DNA of 6,994 nucleotides from the NCBI GenBank assembly GCA_011777135.1, contig JAABVY010000229.1:10439-17432 (forward strand). The letters are read 5' to 3'. The translations under genes were made by a program, and so were the position numbers. The notes beneath the pieces were generated by a model, which was not told where the DNA came from, ran no database searches, and was given only the letters and a program-made list of their open reading frames with translations. Source of the stretch: Candidatus Zixiibacteriota bacterium. GTDB taxonomy: Bacteria; Zixibacteria; MSB-5A5; JAABVY01. Positions within the stretch are counted from its first letter, which is position 1. Every line of letters begins with the position of its first letter. Positions 1 through 5,928 of this stretch are shown here, piece after piece.

Positions 1-363
1 CTTGTGGTTTCCCTGGGATTCATACTCTTCGGGCGCAGCAGTACCATAGATCTGCCCACACCCACAAAACTTTTCTTCTTTGCTATCGCTCTCGCTGCAT
101 GCGGGCTGGGAACATACTACAGCCTTTCGATGCCCTTGAATCTTACCGGACTGATAATTTTCATGGGTGTTTTCTGTGGATTGATATATTTCTTCTTCTC
201 AAAGGAACATACCGGATTTTTCGGAGGTGCCGCCACAGTGGGCACCTGGTTCTTGATGGTCACATTCGGCGCCTCATTCGGATATACTGTCATGAGCCGT
301 ATGTCGCTCTTGATCGGAAGAATCGATTTTCTTCTGGTCGAGTGGCTGAAGGTAGTCAGATGA
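1..363 (+). CDS. C-terminal part of polytopic membrane protein A1 (5'-truncated by window edge)
   Basis: The reading frame is open from base 1 (CTT GTG GTT...) to TGA at 361-363, so the true start lies upstream and the GTG at base 4 should not be taken as the start. The 120 visible residues are very hydrophobic, with about three membrane segments: one near FFFAIALAAC, one near IIFMGVFCGLIYFFF, and one near FLMVTFGASFGYTVM. The last 69 residues align without gaps to the end of A2 (3643-4410), with about 44 identities by hand count, including YFFFSKEH, GFFGGAA, TFGA, FGYTVM and SLL.GR. The part before this diverges and seems to lack a loop that A2 has. No catalytic motif is seen and the function is unknown. 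By analogy with A2 it is probably the last gene of a B-C-D-A module lying upstream. No convincing terminator directly follows it. Confidence 0.85.
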   Translation, partial: LVVSLGFILFGRSSTIDLPTPTKLFFFAIALAACGLGTYYSLSMPLNLTGLIIFMGVFCGLIYFFFSKEHTGFFGGAATVGTWFLMVTFGASFGYTVMSRMSLLIGRIDFLLVEWLKVVR

Positions 364-486
364 TCCCGCATTAAATCTCCAGAATTCTCTTAATTCTCAT
401 TCAAGTTTGCAGACCTGCTCCCAGATATTATGATTGAGCTGTGTCTATTTTATTCTTCTTGCAATTGATGAAATGCCATAAATTAC

Positions 487-516
487 TTGACTTCTCGAAC
501 CGGAAATAGTTATAAT
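487..516 (+). promoter_or_regulatory. Predicted sigma-70-type promoter upstream of B1
   Basis: The -35 hexamer is TTGACT (487-492, 5/6 to TTGACA) and the -10 hexamer is a perfect TATAAT (511-516), separated by 18 nt. The expected transcription start is near 522-524. It lies in the only sizeable intergenic gap of the window, facing the B1-C1-D1-A2 genes. Sequence match only; host sigma-factor preference is unknown. Confidence 0.65.
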
Positions 517-522
517 AAGCGT

Positions 523-643
523 CAGTTTTTATATTGGCCGTGGCCATTGATGAGGCATAAATTTTGAAAATAAAAATTTTTAAATAAATTACATTATGGT
601 GGCCCCACATATGGATATGTGCGGCCTTTTTTGTGTCTGGAAA
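523..643 (+). promoter_or_regulatory. Putative 5' leader of the B1 operon
   Basis: This is the roughly 120-nt untranslated leader expected if transcription starts from the TTGACT/TATAAT promoter and translation starts at 644. It holds GC-containing direct and inverted repeats near 535-546 (TGGCC-GT-GGCCA), a strongly AT-rich stretch at 557-597, and the hairpin plus T tract at 601-632. GGCCA at 542-546 could pair with TGGCC at 600-604, which overlaps the left arm of the hairpin. This is only 5 bp, so an antiterminator is possible but weak. No known riboswitch class is recognised. Confidence 0.4.
601..632 (+). terminator. Intrinsic-terminator-like hairpin with T6 tail (possible attenuator)
   Basis: The left arm GGCC-C-CACATA (601-611) pairs with the right arm TATGTG-C-GGCC (616-626). 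That gives ten base pairs with one internal C/C mismatch and a four-base TGGA loop, followed directly by TTTTTT (627-632). This is the standard layout of a Rho-independent terminator. It ends 11 nt before the preferred B1 start at 644 and lies downstream of the predicted promoter. It could therefore act as an attenuator for B1 as well as stop readthrough from A1. An alternative is that it lies inside the coding region, if B1 starts at 596. Confidence 0.7.
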
Positions 644-2020
644 ATGTTAAAATTAAAAGCTGCGATTTTCACCTTACTGTTTCACTTTCTGTTTTGCTTC
701 TCTGCAGTTGCCCAGACTGAAGAGAAAATATCAGACACAACTGTCCAAGAGGAAGACGCTTACCAGATTCCCAAGCTGGCCCCGGTAACAGATCTCGAGG
801 TAAAGGACAGTCCGGATGATGCCGGTGGAGAAATTGAATTAATCTGGGATCTTTCATCAGATGATATTGCTGATGATGGTCTGGTCTCAAAATATATTAT
901 CCTGCGTTCGCAGAATCCGGCTTTCGATTTCCATATCGTGGGCGTTGCCAATCATCAGGATACATTATATATCGATAAAGGCACCAAAGACGGTACAGGA
1001 TATTATTATAAGGTAGTTACATTCCCGAAATATCAGGGAGAGGTCAGACTCACCCGAGAAGAAATCGATCCTCTTATGGAACAGTTTCCCGAGTTCACCG
1101 AGCTTGGCATTAAAGATGTGTCCATGCTGGCGGAGTATGATCGGAATTTGATGGCCTCTTTCGAGGATGAAATCCTGGGTACCTCCAATGTAGTCGGACC
1201 GGTTAAGTCGAGCGCTCAATGGTTCAATTCGAAAGATCTGGATACGCTCATTATCGGCCTAATCATCTGTACGTCAGTGGTAATTTTTATTGCCATGGCG
1301 CGAGGGGGAAGAAAGCTCTTCCTGCGTCGCATCGGCGGCTTGCAGGCGATAGAGAATGCTATCGGCCGCGCCACCGAAATGGGCAAGTCGATTCTATTTA
1401 TTCCCGGCATTCAGGATATGGATGATGTCCAGACGGTTGCCGGGATTACTATATTGGGACGTGTAGCCAAGACAATTGCAGAATATGATACCAAGATAAA
1501 TATGCCCGTATCGCGTTCGATCGTGATGACCACCGCACGTGAGACAATAAAAGAGGCCTATCTTTCAGCAGGACGTCCGGATGCATATTCGGATGATATG
1601 GTGCACTATATCACCGACGAGCAATTCGGATATGTGGCTGCTGTCGACGGGATCATGGTCAGGGAGAAACCGGCCACCTGCTTCTATCTGGGTGCGTTTT
1701 TTGCCGAATCTCTGATCATGGCCGAAACCGGCAACTCAATCGGCGCTATCCAGATAGCCGGGACTGCCATGCCTGCCCAGTTGCCGTTTTTTGTGGCCGC
1801 CTGCGACTACACCTTAATCGGTGAGGAATTATTCGCGGCCTCGGCTTACCTCTCGGGCGAACCCAAACAGCTTGGCTCTCTCAAGGGTCAGGATGTGGGT
1901 AAATTCATTGCAATGGTATTTATCATACTGGGAACAGCATTTGCGACACTTGCCGCATTGACCGGAAGTGAGACTTTTGTAGAGATAACTGACATGATTA
2001 AATCGTGGTTTTCGGCGTAA
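644..2020 (+). CDS. B1: signal peptide, FN3-like ectodomain, TM, conserved cytoplasmic domain (DUF6754-like)
   Basis: The preferred start, ATG 644, gives 458 residues. An in-frame ATG at 596 would add 16 residues, but those codons lie across a terminator-like hairpin and have no Shine-Dalgarno; ATG 644 itself has only a weak GGA at 638-640. Residues 1-23 form a Sec signal peptide ending SAVA before Q24. Residues ~46-188 look like a fibronectin-III fold (IELIWDL, SKYIILR, TGYYYKV) carrying a ~45-residue acidic, helical-looking insertion at ~127-182 that B2 lacks. A TM helix spans ~201-219, followed by RGGRKLFLRR, which predicts that the next part is cytoplasmic. The conserved core (~231-420) has AIGRATEMGK, TILGRVA, AGRPDAY, FYLG.F.AESL, IQIAGT, CDYTLIGEEL and AYLSGEP. 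A second TM follows at ~421-440. I believe the core is the family catalogued as DUF6754, from memory and not searched. No enzyme motif is recognised. It is first in a run with C1, D1 and A2. Confidence 0.88.
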   Translation: MLKLKAAIFTLLFHFLFCFSAVAQTEEKISDTTVQEEDAYQIPKLAPVTDLEVKDSPDDAGGEIELIWDLSSDDIADDGLVSKYIILRSQNPAFDFHIVGVANHQDTLYIDKGTKDGTGYYYKVVTFPKYQGEVRLTREEIDPLMEQFPEFTELGIKDVSMLAEYDRNLMASFEDEILGTSNVVGPVKSSAQWFNSKDLDTLIIGLIICTSVVIFIAMARGGRKLFLRRIGGLQAIENAIGRATEMGKSILFIPGIQDMDDVQTVAGITILGRVAKTIAEYDTKINMPVSRSIVMTTARETIKEAYLSAGRPDAYSDDMVHYITDEQFGYVAAVDGIMVREKPATCFYLGAFFAESLIMAETGNSIGAIQIAGTAMPAQLPFFVAACDYTLIGEELFAASAYLSGEPKQLGSLKGQDVGKFIAMVFIILGTAFATLAALTGSETFVEITDMIKSWFSA

Positions 2021-2026
2021 GAGAAT

Positions 2027-2731
2027 ATGTGGCGTAGAACAGTACCTATAATGATAACATTTTTTGTCGGCACCGTACTGGTGGTGGCAGAATTTATACC
2101 CCACAGGCCGTTCGGCAATCTGGGTGAGGATTTTTCACTGTACTTCGATATTATAGCCGTCTTCGCGTTCATTCTGGGCGGTGGCAACCTCTGCCGCGTA
2201 CATTTTTCCAAAGTCTACAGGAAGAAAACCGACTGGCAGTTCTCGATTGTAACCCTGCTGGGATTTTTTGTGATGCTTGCAGCCGGGCTTTTCAAGATCG
2301 GTAATCCTGAGGGAATTCAGGGAGATGTTACTGCGGCAGGATCGCTTTTTGCCGATCTGTATGATTCGATCTTCACGCCCCTGCAGGGTACTATGTATGC
2401 GCTGCTGGCATTCTTTGTGGCCTCAGCTTCATATCGGGCCTTCCGGGCGAAAAATATCGACGCATCCATATTGCTGATAGCGGCATTTGTGATTCTTCTG
2501 GGACGCACTCCCGCGCCAAGCCTGATCGCAGACTTCTTTGCCGGAGCGGGTATTGGTTTTATGGCCACAGCCTTTAATTTCGTCCCGACCTTGACAGACT
2601 GGATAATGGATGTGCCCAACCTTGCGGGACAGAGGGCGATTTTGATCGGGATTGCGCTGGGTGTTATATCGATGGCACTGAGATTAATACTGGGCGTTGA
2701 AAGAACCTATCTGGGTGCTGACAGCAAATAA
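2027..2731 (+). CDS. C1: six-TM membrane protein of unknown function
   Basis: Starts at ATG 2027, only 6 nt after the B1 stop, which suggests translational coupling; the Shine-Dalgarno is weak (AAGAGA inside the spacer). The product has 234 residues with predicted TM helices near 6-24, 41-57, 73-88, 121-138, 146-159 and 203-222. Basic patches after TM2 (RVHFSKVYRKK) and after TM4 (YRAFRAKN) predict cytoplasmic loops. The first ~88 residues align with C2 (5929 onward), sharing FIP, a D-II-FA--LG pattern in TM2, then L.RV, K..RK, W..S and ML..G. The second half (TM4-TM6, with AFFVASASYRAFR and LLGRTPAP) has no counterpart in the visible part of C2. No cofactor, transport or catalytic signature is recognised. 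Its place between B1 and D1 suggests a membrane subunit of the same complex, an inference from gene order. Confidence 0.88.
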   Translation: MWRRTVPIMITFFVGTVLVVAEFIPHRPFGNLGEDFSLYFDIIAVFAFILGGGNLCRVHFSKVYRKKTDWQFSIVTLLGFFVMLAAGLFKIGNPEGIQGDVTAAGSLFADLYDSIFTPLQGTMYALLAFFVASASYRAFRAKNIDASILLIAAFVILLGRTPAPSLIADFFAGAGIGFMATAFNFVPTLTDWIMDVPNLAGQRAILIGIALGVISMALRLILGVERTYLGADSK

Positions 2732-2740
2732 AGGGATTTT

Positions 2741-3637
2741 ATGCCTGACGATACGAAAAATAAAGCGGGTCTTCTGGAACGGCTGCAGTTTATCGACCGC
2801 CGTTATATCTTCATCTTCATTGCACTTGCGGTGATTATCCCGCTGCTCCTGGGACTGCGGTTTGAGGAAGAGCCTTCGCCCATAGTCCTGGCGTTGTATG
2901 ACAAAATAGATGATTTGCCCCCCGGATCACGTCTTTTGATGTCGTTTGATTATGGTCCAACTACCGCGCCTGAAATTCAGCCTATGGTTGATGTTATTCT
3001 GCGTCATGCATGTCTGAAGGGGCTTAAAGTCTACCTCATGGCGGTCTGGGCCACAGGGCAAAGCCTTACGGTTCAGACTGTGGAACAGGTACTGGAACCG
3101 GAATTCCCCAATTATGAATATGGCATAGATTATGTTAATCTCGGATATAAAGCGGGCAACCAGGGCTTGATCCGTGTGATCGTGGACGATATGAAGCGCA
3201 TGTACAGCACCGATGCTAACGGTACCGATATCGAAGAGATTCCGATCATGAAGCAAGTGGCCAGCTTGAAAGATATGGATTTGATCGTGTCCTTCGGCGG
3301 CGGATTCCCCGGTATCAAGGAGTGGATCCTGTTTGCCGGTGACCCGGGTCAGATCCCGATCGGCGGGGCCTGCACTGCTGTCTCGGCTCCCCAGCTTTAT
3401 CCCTATTATCCCAATCAGATGGTCGGGCTCCTGGGCGGGATCAAGGGCGCGGCCGAATATGAAAGTCATGTGCTGAACACATATCCGGATGCATTCGCGA
3501 AGACCCCTACTCCGGGAATGAATATGATGGTCGCGCAGATGGTTGCGCATATCGTTATAATGCTCTTTATAGTTTTCGGAAATGTGATGTACTTCATGTA
3601 TCGCGGTAAGGAACGCAAATTGACTCTGGAGAAATAA
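2741..3637 (+). CDS. D1: two-TM protein with large extracytoplasmic domain, unknown function
   Basis: Starts at ATG 2741, preceded by AAAGGGA with about 5 nt spacing and 9 nt after the C1 stop; 298 residues. One TM helix lies near 22-40 after a basic N-terminus (ERLQFIDRR). A second lies near 265-289 and is followed by the basic tail YRGKERKLTLEK. By the positive-inside rule both ends are cytoplasmic and the ~225-residue domain between them faces the periplasm. That domain alternates hydrophobic strands and helices (SRLLMSFDYG, GLKVYLMAVW, MDLIVSFGGG), which suggests an alpha/beta fold. Glycine-rich stretches stand out: FGGGFPGIKEW at ~189-199, then GGACTAV and GLLGGIKGAAEYE. They could line a binding site, but no family or catalytic residue is recognised. 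It is the only D gene in the window; a second copy may lie downstream. Confidence 0.87.
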   Translation: MPDDTKNKAGLLERLQFIDRRYIFIFIALAVIIPLLLGLRFEEEPSPIVLALYDKIDDLPPGSRLLMSFDYGPTTAPEIQPMVDVILRHACLKGLKVYLMAVWATGQSLTVQTVEQVLEPEFPNYEYGIDYVNLGYKAGNQGLIRVIVDDMKRMYSTDANGTDIEEIPIMKQVASLKDMDLIVSFGGGFPGIKEWILFAGDPGQIPIGGACTAVSAPQLYPYYPNQMVGLLGGIKGAAEYESHVLNTYPDAFAKTPTPGMNMMVAQMVAHIVIMLFIVFGNVMYFMYRGKERKLTLEK

Positions 3638-3642
3638 GGACT

Positions 3643-4410
3643 GTGAATCCAAAAACCATTAAGTGGATCATATTTGTAATCGTACTCTCCGCCATCGTGC
3701 TGAGTGTCTATCTAGTGACAATGGACAGAGGGTCGCTGCGGGATGGAATATTCATTACTTCCGGAGCTTTTCTGACTCTCTTCATCATGTCATTTCTTTA
3801 CAAGGACAATCCCTATTATAAATTCGCGGAACATCTGTTTGTGGGTGTTTCTGCGGCTTACTGGATGACCATGGGTTTCTGGGGCACTATGGTGCCGAAT
3901 CTGGTGGCCAAACTCTGGCCGGGAGCGGTAAAGGGCGTCCTGCCAGCTCTGGCGGAAAAGGAACCGAGTTTTTGGTTTTTGATTCCGCTCTTTCTGGGAA
4001 TAGTGCTCCTGATGCGCCTCTCACCCAAAGGCGGATGGATTTCCCGCTGGGCCCTGGCATTTATCGTAGGAACCACTGCCGGTCTGAACCTGATTCGCTA
4101 CCTGCGATCCGATTTTATCCAGCAGGTCAACAATACCATCCTTCCGTTAGTGGATAAAACTGATGCCGGCGTGAGTTTCTGGGGCAGCTTTTCAAATATA
4201 TTTATTTTTATAGGTGTGCTCTGCGGACTGGTATATTTCTTCTTTTCCAAAGAGCACAAAGGATTTTTCGGCGGCGCTGCAAGACTTGGAATTCTGGTTC
4301 TGATGTTAACCTTTGGAGCCGGTTTTGGATATACCGTAATGGCAAGAATATCACTTTTGGCCGGAAGGATGACCTATCTTTTCGGCGATTGGCTTGGATT
4401 AATCAAATAA
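3643..4410 (+). CDS. A2: polytopic membrane protein of unknown function, homologue of A1
   Basis: Begins with GTG at 3643, 5 nt after the D1 stop. TAAGGA, overlapping that stop, lies only 2 nt from GTG, so GGAG at 3628-3631 (11 nt spacing) may be the real ribosome site. No other in-frame start preserves the first TM. The product has 255 residues with about seven TM segments: near 7-25, 35-52, 66-83, 109-124, 133-151, 183-201 and 213-231. Striking conserved-looking stretches are YKDNPYYKFAEHLFVGVSAAY (split here by position: ~53-72), FFFSKEHKGFFGGAA (~199-213) and FGAGFGYTVMARISLLAGR (~224-242). The last 69 residues are ~64% identical to A1 by hand count. There is no known transporter signature. 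It closes the B-C-D-A set and is followed by B2 after 20 nt, so cotranscription with B2 is likely. Confidence 0.87.
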   Translation: MNPKTIKWIIFVIVLSAIVLSVYLVTMDRGSLRDGIFITSGAFLTLFIMSFLYKDNPYYKFAEHLFVGVSAAYWMTMGFWGTMVPNLVAKLWPGAVKGVLPALAEKEPSFWFLIPLFLGIVLLMRLSPKGGWISRWALAFIVGTTAGLNLIRYLRSDFIQQVNNTILPLVDKTDAGVSFWGSFSNIFIFIGVLCGLVYFFFSKEHKGFFGGAARLGILVLMLTFGAGFGYTVMARISLLAGRMTYLFGDWLGLIK

Positions 4411-4421
4411 TCAATAATTTA

Positions 4422-4427
4422 GAGGTG
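4422..4427 (+). promoter_or_regulatory. Ribosome binding site that sets the B2 start
   Basis: GAGGTG lies 3 nt before ATG 4431. It supports that ATG over the in-frame TTG at 4389, which would overlap the end of A2 and add 14 residues in front of the signal peptide. Confidence 0.7.
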
Positions 4428-4430
4428 CTT

Positions 4431-5915
4431 ATGAAAGATTGCCTTTTCCAGATGCGATTGAAATTACTGCTCCTGGCAATACTGCTGTTTATGGCGACGT
4501 CGGTATTTGCCCAGGCGCCGGATCAATCTGGTGAGGCTTCCATGGAGACGGATACGCTTCAAGAAGAACCGCAAATTCCACCTCCTGCTCCTCCTGAAAT
4601 CGTGGAGGTCAAGGATGCAGAGAACGACCATGGACATGCGATTGACCTGGAATGGAAGCTTTCTCCCGACGATGATGGTACCGGGAATTATGTAACCGGA
4701 TATGAGATCTGGCGGGGCGAGATGGTTGAAGGTGAAATCGAATACGAACTTCGGCGAGCAGTTCCCTATGGAGTCACAACTTATACCGATCGGGGAGATG
4801 CTCCGGGCGGACCTGATCCTATGCCAAACGGCGAGGATTACTGGTACAAGATTGCCGCCGTTGCCGATGAGGATGTGAAGAGCGAGTCAGAGGTTTATGG
4901 TCCGGTTCAGGCTAATGGAGAATGGTTCCACACCGGTAAGGCCCCTGTAGCTGTGGCGGTTTTGATCTTTGCTTCGTTTTCCGTAGCATTCGTAATTGTT
5001 GCCGGCGGTCAGATAGATATGAAGCAATTTCTGGTCATGTGGCCGATTATTATTGTCATCATTATATGGCTGTTCCTTCTGATCAGATTAATTACAGGAG
5101 CGTCGGTTAATGGTTTATGGTTCCTTTATGCGATACCCGGGGCGATTTTTGGCAGCATAGGCTTAGCCATCAGTATCGGTGCGATCGGATTTCTCGTCGG
5201 GTGGTTCGTACGCAGAACAAAAGGCGAGGATACCAAGCTTTATGTCCGACCTCTATCAGGAATTAATGCGGTAGACGAGGCGATTGGACGTGCCACGGAA
5301 ATGGGAAAGCCGATCCTTTATGTTCTCGGTCTGGGAACTGCATCGGATATCGCCACAATCTGTTCTTTCACGATTTTGGGACGAGTGGCCCGCAGGGTAG
5401 CGGATCATCAAAGCTCCCTGATGGTGCCCTGCTATGATCCGATCGTGATGACCGTGGCTCAAGAGGTTGTGAAGAATTCATATGCCGAGGCTGGGCGGCC
5501 TGATGCTTATGATGAGGACCAGGTCTTCTTCGTCACACAGAGTCAGTTCGCCTATGTGGCGGCGGTTAACGGTATGATGCTTCGAGAGCTTCCCGCATCG
5601 AACTTTTATCTGGGAATATTTTATGCTGAATCACTGCTTCTGGCGGAAACCGGATCTCTGGCAGGGTCGATCCAGATTGCCGGTACCGACCAGGTGGCCC
5701 AGCTGCCGTTCTTCATTGTGGCCTGTGACTACACGCTGATCGGTGAAGAACTTTATGCCGCCAGCGCCTACTTGAGCGGAGAGCCAACTCTTCTCGGTTC
5801 ACTCAAGGCCGAGGATTGGGGCAAGGCCATCTTTATTGTGCTGGTTATTGCCGGTGTAATAGCGGCAACGTTCGGCTGGGATCAATTTATCGAAGCCACT
5901 ACGGTTAGACTATAA
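4431..5915 (+). CDS. B2: paralogue of B1 with extra TM helices (signal peptide, FN3-like, DUF6754-like core)
   Basis: 494 residues from ATG 4431. A Sec signal peptide spans 1-27 (SVFA before Q28). A proline-rich linker (IPPPAPPEI, 49-57) leads into a FN3-like domain at ~57-158 (IDLEWKL, TGYEIWRG, EDYWYKIAAV). Three hydrophobic segments follow: ~171-191, ~200-219 and a long one at ~229-260 ending in WFVRRTKG. With an odd number of crossings, the core at ~270-465 is cytoplasmic, as predicted for B1. That core aligns with B1 over 182 residues without a gap and with about 110 identities by hand count; the match is strongest in the second half (AGRPDAY, AVNGMMLRE, AETG, IQIAGT, QLPFF, CDYTLIGEELYAASAYLSGEP, GSLK). 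A last TM lies at ~466-481. Relative to B1 it lacks the ~45-residue FN3 insertion but gains two membrane crossings. Function unknown; probably a subunit of the same type of complex. Confidence 0.9.
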   Translation: MKDCLFQMRLKLLLLAILLFMATSVFAQAPDQSGEASMETDTLQEEPQIPPPAPPEIVEVKDAENDHGHAIDLEWKLSPDDDGTGNYVTGYEIWRGEMVEGEIEYELRRAVPYGVTTYTDRGDAPGGPDPMPNGEDYWYKIAAVADEDVKSESEVYGPVQANGEWFHTGKAPVAVAVLIFASFSVAFVIVAGGQIDMKQFLVMWPIIIVIIIWLFLLIRLITGASVNGLWFLYAIPGAIFGSIGLAISIGAIGFLVGWFVRRTKGEDTKLYVRPLSGINAVDEAIGRATEMGKPILYVLGLGTASDIATICSFTILGRVARRVADHQSSLMVPCYDPIVMTVAQEVVKNSYAEAGRPDAYDEDQVFFVTQSQFAYVAAVNGMMLRELPASNFYLGIFYAESLLLAETGSLAGSIQIAGTDQVAQLPFFIVACDYTLIGEELYAASAYLSGEPTLLGSLKAEDWGKAIFIVLVIAGVIAATFGWDQFIEATTVRL

Positions 5916-5917
5916 GT

Positions 5918-5923
5918 GAGGTG
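5918..5923 (+). promoter_or_regulatory. Ribosome binding site for C2
   Basis: GAGGTG lies 5 nt before ATG 5929 and just after the B2 stop. It supports ATG 5929 as the start; the ATG at 5924 and GTG at 5921 hit a stop after a few codons. Confidence 0.7.
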
Positions 5924-5928
5924 ATGAT

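Noticed and set aside
381..397. Small inverted repeat AGAATT-CTCTT-AATTCT after A1, as a possible terminator
   Set aside because: The stem has six mostly A/T pairs and no T tract follows it, so it is too weak to call.
550..567. Five-codon frame (MRHKF) in the B1 leader as an attenuation leader peptide
   Set aside because: It has no ribosome site and no run of one regulatory amino acid; such a short frame is expected by chance.
564..594. Second promoter TTGAAA with TACATT
   Set aside because: The spacer is 19 nt, the -10 matches only 4/6, and the surrounding AT-rich sequence makes chance matches likely; the promoter at 487-516 is much better.
428..610. 60-codon minus-strand frame across the intergenic gap
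   Set aside because: It overlaps the predicted promoter and terminator hairpin, has no clear ribosome site, is rich in AT-driven Lys/Asn/Ile/Tyr codons and resembles no family.
2927..3652. 241-codon minus-strand frame opposite D1
   Set aside because: It is the antisense shadow of D1: rich in His, Ile and Arg, with no recognisable domain, while the plus-strand frame has a signal for topology and a ribosome site.
4389..4430. TTG start of B2 at 4389
   Set aside because: It overlaps A2, lacks a ribosome site and puts a long polar extension before the signal peptide; ATG 4431 has GAGGTG in front.
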